Positions 42,628 through 51,871 of a DNA stretch of 64,000 nt are shown here, in pieces. The stretch covers positions 39,916 to 103,915 of the forward strand of contig CAIVAT010000013.1 in NCBI GenBank assembly GCA_903903985.1. Direction: 5' to 3'. Below the pieces are notes generated by a model. The model was not told the origin of the DNA. It saw only the letters and a program-made list of their open reading frames with translations, and searched no databases. The translations under genes and the position numbers were made by a program. The stretch comes from an uncultured Bacteroidales bacterium. GTDB taxonomy: Bacteria > Bacteroidota > Bacteroidia > Bacteroidales > FEN-979. Every line of letters begins with the position of its first letter. The first letter of the stretch is position 1.

Positions 42628-43623
42628 ATGAACTACCTGAAAAACTATCTCTTAATCCTGATCAGTGTGATTTGTATCATTCCTTTTTCAGGATGTACGA
42701 AGAAATCATTTGATCCAACCACCAAGAGCCGTGAAGATTTTATCGGAACCTGGCAGGGAAGCGTCTCCACTTTTAAAAACAACAAATTTGTCAAGGAGTA
42801 TGGTACCATTGTGATGTACCCTGATGAAACAGGCAACGCACTGTCAGGCATTTTTTTCTTGAAAGCGAACAGTATTTTCCACGAATTTCAGTTTGTCAAC
42901 GGTACTTTGTATTTCAAAGTCGTTAACAGTGATCCGGCCAATCTGCTTTGCCAGAACTGGAACCTTGGAGGCTATGCCATATTTACTTCAGAGAACACCA
43001 TCGAGGTGAACATCAGTGGCAACGAATGCGGCCAGGTGGGAGAGGAATATATCGAGTGGAGCGGATCTGTCTTAAAAACCGTGGTTGCTTCTGATTCAGT
43101 GGAATACTACAATTTCGGGAAAAATGGGAATACATGGACCTACCAGGTCACACTATGGGACGGCAGTTCCTGCCAGGTTGAAAGAAAAATTGACCAGGTA
43201 TCTTCGGGTTATCTGTTTAGCGGGCCGGTATCACAAACCTGCAACTGGACCGGGCAGAATCTGACTTTCAAATGGGAAGTTGCCCCTGATAATTTTTCGA
43301 ATGTGAATGACACTTTGTTGAGCAACAGGCCGTTTTCCCTGCCCATCAATGCAAAACCAGGGGTGGTGTACAGTACCTATGTAAAGCATGATACGATCAC
43401 GCTTACCCTGCTCGATACAAACCTTCTGATTTCCACTCCTGCCGGTAGTTTTAAGTGCGCAGTTTTCAGATATTCTGAACCGGTGTATCCAAATAAGTTT
43501 AAAGTGAACAGAATTTCTTATTTCTGGATAAATAACCTGGCAGGGATCGTAAGACATCGTGTGGAAAACCCGGTTTACGTTACTGATGTGAGTGTTGAGG
43601 AGTTGATTTCAAAAAATTTCTAG
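42628..43623 (+). CDS. Predicted lipoprotein, unknown function
   Basis: About 331 residues when started at MNYLKNYLLIL; the longer frame from 42520 lies inside the upstream gene and is rejected. A lipoprotein signal is clear (IIPFSGC, cysteine near residue 22). The first domain (EDFIGTWQGSVSTF... IEVNISGNECGQVGEEYIEWSG) looks like a lipocalin-like beta-sheet region found in Bacteroidota lipoproteins. The second half is beta-rich with three cysteines. Its stop codon overlaps that of hutU on the opposite strand within the palindrome CTAG. Confidence 0.65.
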   Translation: MNYLKNYLLILISVICIIPFSGCTKKSFDPTTKSREDFIGTWQGSVSTFKNNKFVKEYGTIVMYPDETGNALSGIFFLKANSIFHEFQFVNGTLYFKVVNSDPANLLCQNWNLGGYAIFTSENTIEVNISGNECGQVGEEYIEWSGSVLKTVVASDSVEYYNFGKNGNTWTYQVTLWDGSSCQVERKIDQVSSGYLFSGPVSQTCNWTGQNLTFKWEVAPDNFSNVNDTLLSNRPFSLPINAKPGVVYSTYVKHDTITLTLLDTNLLISTPAGSFKCAVFRYSEPVYPNKFKVNRISYFWINNLAGIVRHRVENPVYVTDVSVEELISKNF

Positions 43624-45626
43624 AGAAGAAAAAGTTCCCTGATCAGCGAATCTTCGACCTGGTTTGGCAGGGTTACCTTCAACCGTGGTTCGTCCTCCAT
43701 GGCCAGTTTAATGGCAAAGATGGCCTCATCATTGCGTGCCCATGCCCTGCGTGCAATGCCGTTGTTTACATCCCAGTGAAGCATCATCCGCAACCTTCGT
43801 GCAGCATCCCCGGTGCCGTCGAGCAACATGCCGAATCCGCCGTTGATCACTTCACCCCAGCCAACACCACCGCCATTGTGAATCGAGACCCAGGTGGCGC
43901 CGCGGAAACTGTCGCCGATCACATTCTGGATGGCCATATCGGCTGTAAACTGCGACCCGTCATAGATGTTCGAGGTTTCGCGGTAAGGGGAATCGGTTCC
44001 TGAAACATCATGATGGTCGCGCCCGAGCACGATGGGCGCTGAAATTTTCCCGGTTTGAATGGCCTCGTTGAATGCGTCGGCAATTTTAGTCCTGCCTTCA
44101 CAGTCGGCATAAAGAATGCGTGCCTGTGAACCAACGACCAGATTATTTTTACCGGCCTCACGGATCCAATGGATGTTGTCGCGCATCTGCATCTGCGTTT
44201 CCCGGGGTGAATTTGTTGCGATCTGCTCCAGTACGGCCAACGCAATCCTGTCGGAAACCTCCAGGTCTTCAGCCTTGCCGGAGGTACAAACCCAGCGGAA
44301 CGGGCCGAAACCATAATCGAAAAAGAGCGGCCCCATGATATCCTGAACATAGGATGGGTAAATGAAACTTCCATCCGGCCGCATCACATCGGCCCCGGCA
44401 CGGGAAGCTTCAAGGAGAAACGCGTTGCCATAATCCCAGAAATACATGCCGCCGGCTGTCAGCAAATTGATTGCATCCACCTGGCGTCGCAGCGATTCCT
44501 GTACTGCCTCTTTGAATTTCTCAGGATCCCTGGTCATCAGCACATTCGATTCTTCAAAAGTGAGACCAACAGGGTAATAACCACCCGACCATGGATTATG
44601 CAGGGATGTTTGGTCGGAACCCAGTTCTATCTGCAGATTATGAGCTGCGAAGTATTCCCATAAATCAACAACATTTCCATGGTAAGCGAGTGAAACAGGT
44701 TCCTTGTTGCAAACTGCCTGCATGAGCCGGCGTAAAAGTTCATCAAGCCCGGTGTATACCTCGTCGACCCATCCCTGATCATGCCGTTTTTTAACCACCA
44801 GTGGGTTGATTTCTGCGACCACGGCAATGGCACCTGCAATAACGGCTGCCTTTGCCTGAGCTCCCGACATGCCGCCCAACCCTGAAGTTACAAACACGGT
44901 GCCGCCAATGCTGTCTGATGAAACTTTGCGGGCTGCGTTTAAAATGGTGATCGTCGTTCCATGAACAATTCCCTGCGGGCCGATATACATGTATGAGCCT
45001 GCCGTCATTTGCCCGTACTGGGTAACGCCCAAAGCATTGTACCGCTCCCAGTCGTCGGGTTGGGAATAGTTTGGAACCATCATGCCATTCGTAACTACCA
45101 CGCGTGGTGCATCCCTGTGCGAAGGAAAGAGTCCCATCGGATGGCCTGAATACATCACCAGTGTTTGTTCATCGGTCATGGTGGCCAGGTATTTCATTGT
45201 AAGCAGGTACTGGGCCCAGTTCTGGAAAACGGCGCCGTTTCCACCATAAGTGATCAGCTCGTGGGGATGTTGTGCCACGGCAGGATCCAGGTTGTTCTGG
45301 ATCATCAGCATGATGGCTGCAGCCTGGATTGACTGATGGGGGTAGTCATAAATATTGCGGGCGTGCATTGCATAAGCGGGACGGAAACGGTACATATAGA
45401 TCCGGCCATGGGTTTTCAGCTCGTTTGCAAATTCAGGCGCCAGGATAGCATGATGTTTCGGGTTAAAATACCTGAGTGCATTTCTCACAGCAAGGATCTT
45501 TTCATCAGGTGAAAGAATATCCTTTCGAACGGGAGCGTGGTTTACAGAACCATCAAACGGTTGCAAAACTGGTAATTCAGATGGAATGCCAACCAGGATG
45601 GTGCTTTTAAAATCGTTTGTTTCCAT
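43620..45626 (-). CDS. hutU: Urocanate hydratase
   Basis: A 668-residue NAD-dependent enzyme of histidine breakdown that converts urocanate to imidazolonepropionate. The start METNDFKS is preferred over the upstream ATG. Recognisable blocks are YGGNGAVFQNWAQY, MYSGHPMGLFPSH, YMYIGPQGIVHGT, TSGLGGMSGAQAKAA (the NAD-binding glycine motif) and the C-terminal active-site segment DHHDVSGTDSPYRET with HNGGGVGWGEVINGGFGM. It is longer than the 560-residue Pseudomonas enzyme, as in the urocanase group of Bacteroidota. hutH, hutI and ftcD are not in the window. Confidence 0.93.
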   Translation of the reverse strand: METNDFKSTILVGIPSELPVLQPFDGSVNHAPVRKDILSPDEKILAVRNALRYFNPKHHAILAPEFANELKTHGRIYMYRFRPAYAMHARNIYDYPHQSIQAAAIMLMIQNNLDPAVAQHPHELITYGGNGAVFQNWAQYLLTMKYLATMTDEQTLVMYSGHPMGLFPSHRDAPRVVVTNGMMVPNYSQPDDWERYNALGVTQYGQMTAGSYMYIGPQGIVHGTTITILNAARKVSSDSIGGTVFVTSGLGGMSGAQAKAAVIAGAIAVVAEINPLVVKKRHDQGWVDEVYTGLDELLRRLMQAVCNKEPVSLAYHGNVVDLWEYFAAHNLQIELGSDQTSLHNPWSGGYYPVGLTFEESNVLMTRDPEKFKEAVQESLRRQVDAINLLTAGGMYFWDYGNAFLLEASRAGADVMRPDGSFIYPSYVQDIMGPLFFDYGFGPFRWVCTSGKAEDLEVSDRIALAVLEQIATNSPRETQMQMRDNIHWIREAGKNNLVVGSQARILYADCEGRTKIADAFNEAIQTGKISAPIVLGRDHHDVSGTDSPYRETSNIYDGSQFTADMAIQNVIGDSFRGATWVSIHNGGGVGWGEVINGGFGMLLDGTGDAARRLRMMLHWDVNNGIARRAWARNDEAIFAIKLAMEDEPRLKVTLPNQVEDSLIRELFLL

Positions 45627-45714
45627 GTGTGTTGCTATATATTTTCCAGCATACATTTATAATTATCATGATGTTGATCGTCACCAGTCATGTATCGCAT
45701 GTCACGAATATTGA

Positions 45715-46323
45715 TCAGATCTTCTCCTTCGACGTCCGGAGGATCTGATACAGGAACTCCCGGGCCCGGAACAACTGGGCTTTCACGGTGCCCAATGGAA
45801 GATTCAGTTCTACAGCAATCTCCTCGTACGACCACTCCTTAAAATATCTCAGTTCAATGAGGATACGATAGTGAGGCTTGAGTTTTTCCACAACCAGGTG
45901 CATCAGCTGTATCTTCTGTTTTTCAATGACCTTTTCTTCAGGATCTAAAGTCGTGGATGGGATATTGGATGAAGCATCAGCCGCGACCCCTTCCTCATCA
46001 AAAAAATTGTCTGCGAAGAGAATACTTTTATTTTTCCGTAAAAAATCGATGCAGTTATTGGCAGCAATTTTAAAAAGCCAGGTACTGAATGCAAAATCGG
46101 GTGTATATTGGTGAATATTTTTAAAGGCTTTCCCAAATGCTTCGATGGTCAGATCCTCGGCATCTGTGGAATTGCTGGTCATCTTCAACATCATGAAATA
46201 AAGCGAGTCCCGGTATTTGTTGAGCAATTCAGCATAGGCCTGCTGGTCGCCATGATCACGGGCTTTTTGCACCAGATAATAATCACGTTGTGCCTTCTCG
46301 GTTAGATGAGACGCTACTTCCAT
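45715..46323 (-). CDS. ECF-type RNA polymerase sigma factor
   Basis: A 202-residue sigma factor with region 2 (YRDSLYFMMLKMTSNSTDAEDLTIEAFGKAFKNI, FSTWLFKIAANNCIDFLRK) and region 4 (LRYFKEWSYEEIAVELNLPLGTVKAQLFRAREFL) intact. No anti-sigma gene follows; the next minus-strand gene is hutU, 88 bp away. Its start overlaps the end of the glycosyltransferase gene by 10 bp, so it is probably translated from the same mRNA. Target genes cannot be read from sequence. Confidence 0.92.
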   Translation of the reverse strand: MEVASHLTEKAQRDYYLVQKARDHGDQQAYAELLNKYRDSLYFMMLKMTSNSTDAEDLTIEAFGKAFKNIHQYTPDFAFSTWLFKIAANNCIDFLRKNKSILFADNFFDEEGVAADASSNIPSTTLDPEEKVIEKQKIQLMHLVVEKLKPHYRILIELRYFKEWSYEEIAVELNLPLGTVKAQLFRAREFLYQILRTSKEKI

Positions 46324-47447
46324 CGGGTAGGTTTATGTAGAAGATTGGAGATCAGTATACCTGCATTGAAAAGCAGTAAAAGTAGTTCATAAATCGGTAA
46401 AAACGGAATCAGGTCCTTTTCATTTAACTGCCGCATGCAACTGGCCAGGACAATGTATTGCGAAATCAACCGGAGTGCGAAAAAGCCAAGTACAGGAATT
46501 ACCGACCAATTGAAAGCAAGCAGCAGGATAAACAAACCATAAAAGGCAACCAGGCTGAATGCATATAGCCCGAGAAGTATTTTGTGCTTGAATTTATAGA
46601 GATGGCTGGTGGAAAAATGTCTTTTTTTCTGCGTAATCCACTGTCCCAGCGTTTGTTTCGGATCAGAAAAGGTGTAGCTGTCAGGATGCACCATGATAGC
46701 GGTGTTGGAACGGTTTGCGATCTTGTTGATGAACAGGTCATCGTCGCCCGACCTGATACGGTAATGAAAAATAAATCCATGGTTTTTATAGAAAACCTGC
46801 TTCAGATACGAAAGGTTCCTGCCAACCCCCATGTAAGGAATACCCGACAGGGCATATGACAGGTATTGAATTGCGATATGCGCTGTATCAAAACGGATCA
46901 GTTTATTGAGCAATCCTGCATCGTGGTTATAAGGTCCATATCCGAGCACCACTTCCGTTTTAGGCCTGAAAGCGGATTGCATATGCCTGATCCAGTGTTT
47001 TGAAACAGGTTTGCAATCGGCATCTGTCAGCAGCACCAGGTTGTATTTCGCCGATTTTATACCGATAGATAGGGGGAATTTTTTGCCTGAGAAAAAATTC
47101 AGGTCCTCCCTCATCGTGATGGTGCTGAGTTGAGGATATCTTTCCTCCAGTTGTGACAGGAGAAAATGTGTATCATCGTCCGATGAATGGTTCACGACCA
47201 GCACTTCAAAGTTGGGATAATCCTGTTCAAGGATCAACGGGAGTGTCTCTTTGAGGTGATGATACTCGTTGTGCGCACAAATCACTACAGAAACCCCCGG
47301 TGCTGCGGTTTGCGGTGCAGATTGCCTGTAACGTCCAAGCCTCCAGAAAATTATCCAGTAAAATGCCTGTTGACAAAGAAAGACTAATACAAACGACCCT
47401 AACAAAAAGAGCGGTACCGTTTGTCTATTAAACAGAAAATCAATCAT
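46314..47447 (-). CDS. Membrane-bound family 2 glycosyltransferase
   Basis: About 377 residues. The start MIDFLFN is preferred over the ATG at 47465, because a -7 promoter match (47473-47480) sits too close to the outer one. One N-terminal membrane segment precedes a GT-A domain (VVICAHNEYHHLKETLPLIL, then the metal-binding LTDADCKP, about residue 145, and RSGDDDLFINK). Two or three C-terminal membrane helices follow, with a QWITQKKRHFSTS motif (QxxRW-like) of processive transferases. It probably makes a surface glycan or glycolipid; substrate unknown. Confidence 0.82.
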   Translation of the reverse strand: MIDFLFNRQTVPLFLLGSFVLVFLCQQAFYWIIFWRLGRYRQSAPQTAAPGVSVVICAHNEYHHLKETLPLILEQDYPNFEVLVVNHSSDDDTHFLLSQLEERYPQLSTITMREDLNFFSGKKFPLSIGIKSAKYNLVLLTDADCKPVSKHWIRHMQSAFRPKTEVVLGYGPYNHDAGLLNKLIRFDTAHIAIQYLSYALSGIPYMGVGRNLSYLKQVFYKNHGFIFHYRIRSGDDDLFINKIANRSNTAIMVHPDSYTFSDPKQTLGQWITQKKRHFSTSHLYKFKHKILLGLYAFSLVAFYGLFILLLAFNWSVIPVLGFFALRLISQYIVLASCMRQLNEKDLIPFLPIYELLLLLFNAGILISNLLHKPTRWK

Positions 47448-47472
47448 TAAGCTGAATCGTGTCATTCCGTGG

Positions 47473-47480
47473 CAAAGTTA
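47473..47480 (-). promoter_or_regulatory. Candidate -7 element for the glycosyltransferase gene
   Basis: TAACTTTG on the minus strand matches the Bacteroidota -7 pattern. The upstream -33 element is not clear. Confidence 0.35.
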
Positions 47481-47580
47481 TTAATTCTCCTTTTATAAAA
47501 ACAGGTAATGTGAATAAAATGACCGTGTGGTTGAAAAGAAGAACCCTTACCTTTGCCGGGACGTTCCCAAAACCTGAACA

Positions 47581-48711
47581 TTGAAATTTGAAATTTCACA
47601 TCGAGATCATGCCTGTTGTGCCCGTGCCGGAATACTCACCACGGATCATGGTGCCATCGAATCCCCCTTTTTTATGCCGGTTGGCACTGCCGGAACCGTA
47701 AAAGCAATACATATTAAAGATTTGCGGGAGGAGATCAAGGCCCAGATCATGCTTTCCAACACGTACCATCTTTACCTCAGGCCGGGCGTTGATACCGTTT
47801 CCGCTGCCGGCGGGCTTCATAAATTTAACGGATGGAACAAACCAATCCTCACAGACAGTGGCGGTTATCAGATTTATTCCCTGGGCGACATCCGGAAATT
47901 CACCGACGACGGGGTCATTTTTCAATCACACATCGATGGGTCCAAACATATTTTCACCCCTGAAAAAGCCATGGATGTTCAACGTCATCTGGGCGCTGAT
48001 ATCATCATGGCATTTGATGAATGTACCCCGTATCCATGTGATGAGGCATATGCAAGGAAGTCACTGAAACGAACACATTACTGGCTTTCCCGCTGCCTCA
48101 CCCGGTTCAGAGAAACAGCATGCCCGCATGGATATTCGCAGAGTTTATTTCCCATTGTTCAGGGCAGTGTATTCCCCGAACTTCGCTCTGAATCAGCCAG
48201 GTTCATTGCTGACCAGGAAGCGGAAGGAAATGCCATTGGTGGCCTGTCAGTCGGCGAACCGGCACGCATGATGTACGACATGACCGGTCTTGTTTGCGGG
48301 ATATTGCCTGATGATAAACCTCGTTACCTGATGGGAGTCGGTACCCCGGCCAACATTCTTGAAAGCATCGCGTTGGGAGTGGATATGTTTGATTGTGTGA
48401 TTCCAACCCGTAACGGCAGGAATGGAATGCTTTTTACCCGGAACGGGATCATCAACATTAAAAATGAAAAATGGAAAAATGATTTTTCTCCCCTGGAACC
48501 TGATGGGGAAGTATTTGCCGATATTCAATATAACAAAGCTTTCCTCCGGCATTTATTTATTTCAAAAGAGATCCTCAGCGCCATGATTGCAACCATGCAC
48601 AACCTTGGGTTTTATATCTGGCTGATGAAGGAGGCAAGAAAACAAATCATGGAGGGAACTTTTTTACCCTGGAAAGAGAGCATGGTGAAAACATTGATGC
48701 AGAGACTATAA
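47581..48711 (+). CDS. tgt: tRNA-guanine (queuine) transglycosylase
   Basis: A 376-residue enzyme that exchanges guanine-34 for preQ1 in tRNAs with GUN anticodons. A TTG start is used; an in-frame stop six bases upstream (47575) leaves no alternative. Family blocks are LSNTYHLYLRPG, ILTDSGGYQIYSL, MAFDECTPYP, GGLSVGEP, YLMGVGTPANILE and the nucleophile-containing MFDCVIPTRNGRNG. The usual zinc site CxCxxC near residue 310 is replaced by GEVFADI, although the His in TMHNL remains. To my recollection this is common in Bacteroidota, but the enzyme should be considered possibly zinc-free. An LptF/G permease gene follows. Confidence 0.93.
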   Translation: MKFEISHRDHACCARAGILTTDHGAIESPFFMPVGTAGTVKAIHIKDLREEIKAQIMLSNTYHLYLRPGVDTVSAAGGLHKFNGWNKPILTDSGGYQIYSLGDIRKFTDDGVIFQSHIDGSKHIFTPEKAMDVQRHLGADIIMAFDECTPYPCDEAYARKSLKRTHYWLSRCLTRFRETACPHGYSQSLFPIVQGSVFPELRSESARFIADQEAEGNAIGGLSVGEPARMMYDMTGLVCGILPDDKPRYLMGVGTPANILESIALGVDMFDCVIPTRNGRNGMLFTRNGIINIKNEKWKNDFSPLEPDGEVFADIQYNKAFLRHLFISKEILSAMIATMHNLGFYIWLMKEARKQIMEGTFLPWKESMVKTLMQRL

Positions 48712-48739
48712 AAATACAAATTGCAAATTGCAAAATACA
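48712..48739. repeat. Heptamer array directly after tgt stop
   Basis: Four 7-mers (AAATACA, AATTGCA, AATTGCA, AAATACA) start at the base after the tgt stop codon. Confidence 0.75.
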
Positions 48740-48760
48740 AGATAGTTATAAAATGATTTG

Positions 48761-49837
48761 ATGCGGACAATTGACATTTATATCATTAAAAAATTCCTGG
48801 GCACCTTTTTTTTTACCATGGTGCTGTTGATATTCATTGTCATTGTATTCGATATTTCGGAGAAAATAGATGATTTTCTGCGTCACGATGCACCCATCAG
48901 GGCAATCATTTTTGACTATTATCTCAATTTCGTGCCTTATTTCATCAACCTGTTCAGCTACCTGCTCACCTTCATCGCTGTTATTTTCTTTACTTCACGG
49001 ATGGCTTCTGATTCTGAAATTGTTGCCATTCTCAGCAGCGGCATCAGCTTCCGCCGTTTGCTATTCCCCTATTTTATCTCAGCACTGGTGCTTGGTTTGC
49101 TCTCCTTTGTCCTGGCGAATTTTATCATTCCATATACAAACCTGAGCATGTTCGCCTTTGAAAAGCAATACATCAAAGATCCAAGGCAATTCAGTGACCA
49201 GAACATACACAAACAAATTAGTCCCGGAACCTTTATCTATCTTGCAAATTTCAACCTTCATACGAATTCGGGAATGAAATTTACAATTGAAAAATTTGAA
49301 GGCCGTAAACTGATCTATAAATTAAAAGGAGACCGCATTGGATGGGACAGTTTGCGCAAGCGTTGGCAAATTTTCAATTATTATGAAAGGCGGCTGAATG
49401 GCATGGAAGAGTCAATCCACAAGGGAACGAAGCTAGACACCGTTATGCCTTTCAAACCAGCAGATTTTACCGAAGATATTGAAGAAGTAAAAACCATGAA
49501 CTACTTCACACTGCAGGAGTATATCAAAGAAAAGGAGTTACGGGGGGATCCTGATTTAATAAAATATAAGGTTAAAAAGTACGAACGTATTGCATTTCCT
49601 TTTGCAACATTGATACTGACGCTGATAGGGGTTTCTGTTTCCAGCAGGAAAGCCCGCGGGGGAATCGGATTCCATCTGGGCATGGGATTGGCTTTGACCT
49701 TTATATATATACTGTTCATGCAAATTTTTACCGTTTTTGCCACATTTGGCGACCTGCCTCCCCTGATCGCGGTCTGGATTCCCAACATCATTTTCGGCTT
49801 TATAGCGTTTTTCCTTTACAGGATAGCCCCCAAGTAA
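48761..49837 (+). CDS. LptF/LptG-family lipopolysaccharide export permease (YjgP/YjgQ)
   Basis: A 358-residue inner-membrane protein with the six-helix layout of LptF/LptG: two pairs of N-terminal helices (KFLGTFFFTMVLLIFIVIVF, FVPYFINLFSYLLTFIAVIFF, LLFPYFISALVLGLLSFVLA), a periplasmic beta-jellyroll (about 140-270) and C-terminal helices with FPFATLILTLIGVSVSSRKARGG and GFHLGMGLALTFIYILF. It extracts lipopolysaccharide for the Lpt bridge together with an LptB ATPase. The ATG at 48761 is preferred over the TTG one codon upstream. Following tgt is a common arrangement in Bacteroidota. Confidence 0.9.
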   Translation: MRTIDIYIIKKFLGTFFFTMVLLIFIVIVFDISEKIDDFLRHDAPIRAIIFDYYLNFVPYFINLFSYLLTFIAVIFFTSRMASDSEIVAILSSGISFRRLLFPYFISALVLGLLSFVLANFIIPYTNLSMFAFEKQYIKDPRQFSDQNIHKQISPGTFIYLANFNLHTNSGMKFTIEKFEGRKLIYKLKGDRIGWDSLRKRWQIFNYYERRLNGMEESIHKGTKLDTVMPFKPADFTEDIEEVKTMNYFTLQEYIKEKELRGDPDLIKYKVKKYERIAFPFATLILTLIGVSVSSRKARGGIGFHLGMGLALTFIYILFMQIFTVFATFGDLPPLIAVWIPNIIFGFIAFFLYRIAPK

Positions 49838-49869
49838 ATGGTGAAATAATCAATTGGTGAAATCGGTGG

Positions 49870-50685
49870 TTAAAAGAGCGGGGAAGCCCAAACAAAACAA
49901 TTAGGGAATTGTTCATTGAGATAAGGCATCCCTTCAAATATGCCATAAACAGCAGAACCGCTGCCGCTCATGGATGCATAAACCGCACCGGATTCATACA
50001 GTTTGTTCCTGATCTTGCCAATCACGGGAAACCTGGTAAAAACAGGTTTTTCAAAATCATTTACAACCTGGTCTTTCCACTCTGTTATGGGAAGTTGGAC
50101 CAGATCTGTCAATGGCCGGGATGGTATTTCCGGGAGGACCCAACGATAAGCATCCGCTGTTGCCACAGGCACATCGGGGATGACAATAACAATAAATAAC
50201 CCGGAAAGGTCAACGGTTAAATTTGTGAACTGGTCCCCTTTTTTAATGGCGAACACCGTTTGATTTTCAATAAAGAAAGCACAGTCGCTGCCGAGTCGGC
50301 TTGCATATTCCCGAAGTTGGTCGTGATCCATTCCAAGCATGAAAAGATCATTGAGCATCTTCAGGGTAAAAGCACCGTCGGAAGAGCCACCACCCAATCC
50401 ACTTCCCATCGGAATCGTTTTGTGAAGGTGCATTTTCACACCAGGCAGTCCAAAATCAGCCTTCAGTAGTTGAAACGCTTTGACGCAAAGGTTATCTGGT
50501 TCATGGCCGGGGATGGGTAATCCTGTATGATCGAACCGGAATTTCCCATCATTTGCAGGAATAATTTCAAGGGCGTCGTTCAATGCAATCGGATAGAATA
50601 TCGTTTCAATATTATGGAACCCATCGTCACGCTTGCCGACGATATTCAGGCCGAGGTTGATTTTGCCATTGGGGAATTTTATCAT
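49870..50685 (-). CDS. ispE: 4-diphosphocytidyl-2-C-methyl-D-erythritol kinase
   Basis: A 271-residue GHMP kinase of the MEP route to isoprenoids; it phosphorylates the 2-hydroxyl of CDP-methylerythritol. The N-terminus (FPNGKINLGLNIVGKRDDGFHNIETIF) and the ATP loop PMGSGLGGGSSDGA are diagnostic, and the C-terminal YASMSGSGSAVYGIF completes the family pattern. It follows the cytochrome peroxidase gene by 16 bp on the same strand, in a run ung-peroxidase-ispE, but no functional link between them is evident. Confidence 0.95.
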   Translation of the reverse strand: MIKFPNGKINLGLNIVGKRDDGFHNIETIFYPIALNDALEIIPANDGKFRFDHTGLPIPGHEPDNLCVKAFQLLKADFGLPGVKMHLHKTIPMGSGLGGGSSDGAFTLKMLNDLFMLGMDHDQLREYASRLGSDCAFFIENQTVFAIKKGDQFTNLTVDLSGLFIVIVIPDVPVATADAYRWVLPEIPSRPLTDLVQLPITEWKDQVVNDFEKPVFTRFPVIGKIRNKLYESGAVYASMSGSGSAVYGIFEGMPYLNEQFPNCFVWASPLF

Positions 50686-50701
50686 ACAGGTAAAATGATC
50701 A

Positions 50702-51871
50702 TTAATTTTCGTCCGGAAATTTCTCCGGCCTCGAAAAAGATGGATTGGTAGTGAACAAACTATCAGTAAGCGTGAGCAAAAACAATTTCAGGTCGGAAAG
50801 TTGCGGCGGTGACAACCTGATACCGTTCGTTCTGATGTGATGCATCAGCGGGCTGATGGATGGCGATGAAACAAGTTTCGAATTATAAAAATCAAGAACC
50901 TCATCAATGGTCCTGAACCGCCCGTCGTGCATGTAGGGGGCTGTGAAAACCAGGTTTCTTAAAGTGGGCGCTTTGTATGCCCCGACATCTGCCTGGTTTC
51001 CGGTGATCGAAAACCGGTCGCCTGGGTCATTAAAAACTGAATCCTTTCCGTTGTTATAAAAAAGGTTGGTCGTGAAAAGGGGATTCCCTTCTCCTCCATG
51101 GCAATGGAAACAATCGCCGCCTTGCTCAGTCATGAATAACACATAGCCGTTGCGTTCGGAACCGGTTAGCTGAACCTCTCCCCGCATGAAACGATCAAAC
51201 TTCGAATTGGCAGAGATCAGTGTGCGAACAAATTGGGCAATGGCACGGCCCATGTTTTTCACGGTTATCCTGTCCGATCCAAAGGCTTTTTCAAAGAGCC
51301 CGGGATAGCCTTTCAGTGATTGAAACAGGGCTGCAACTTTAGCGGTGTCACCATTCATTTCATGCGGTGCCACCATGGCCATCCAGGTGATGTCTTCCAG
51401 ATTTCTATATGCCGGTGAAGGATTCGAGGACGAAACTTTTCCATTCCAGAGATATCCGTTCCTGGTCCATGCCAGGTTGATCATGGGCATCATGAAATGA
51501 GGAGTAAGGATTCCGGTCAGACCGAAAGGATGACCACCGGTAAACTTCGGATGGCTGATCCCGCATTCAAAAGACTGAGATTGAAGGTGACAGGTGCTGC
51601 AACTCATCATGGAGTCGGGGTTGGAACGGCCTGAAAGTCGGCCATCATAGAAAAGGAATCGCCCCAGTTCAACCCCTTCGACCGTCATCGGGTTATCTTC
51701 CGGTATATTTGAATCGGTTGGGAAAAACCTTGGAATTTCAAGGGTATAAGGGGTTGGTTTATAAACCGGGGTGTAGATCTGGTTTTTCTGGCAGGAGACA
51801 GCTGAAAAAATCAAAATGTAAAGTGCTAAAGGCAAAAGGCAAAAAAGGTATTGCAAACGGCCGTTCATCAT
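50702..51871 (-). CDS. Di-heme cytochrome c peroxidase, lipoprotein
   Basis: About 389 residues. The start overlaps the ung stop as ATGA. A lipobox (FSAVSC, cysteine near residue 26) predicts lipid anchoring. Two c-type heme sites are present: CSTCH (about residue 90) and CFHCH (about residue 245), with the conserved RNGYLWNG, GRAIAQFVRTL, ALF and APYMHDGRFRTIDEVLDFY segments of the MauG/CcpA group. It reduces hydrogen peroxide in the periplasm using electrons from a small cytochrome. Confidence 0.9.
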   Translation of the reverse strand: MMNGRLQYLFCLLPLALYILIFSAVSCQKNQIYTPVYKPTPYTLEIPRFFPTDSNIPEDNPMTVEGVELGRFLFYDGRLSGRSNPDSMMSCSTCHLQSQSFECGISHPKFTGGHPFGLTGILTPHFMMPMINLAWTRNGYLWNGKVSSSNPSPAYRNLEDITWMAMVAPHEMNGDTAKVAALFQSLKGYPGLFEKAFGSDRITVKNMGRAIAQFVRTLISANSKFDRFMRGEVQLTGSERNGYVLFMTEQGGDCFHCHGGEGNPLFTTNLFYNNGKDSVFNDPGDRFSITGNQADVGAYKAPTLRNLVFTAPYMHDGRFRTIDEVLDFYNSKLVSSPSISPLMHHIRTNGIRLSPPQLSDLKLFLLTLTDSLFTTNPSFSRPEKFPDEN

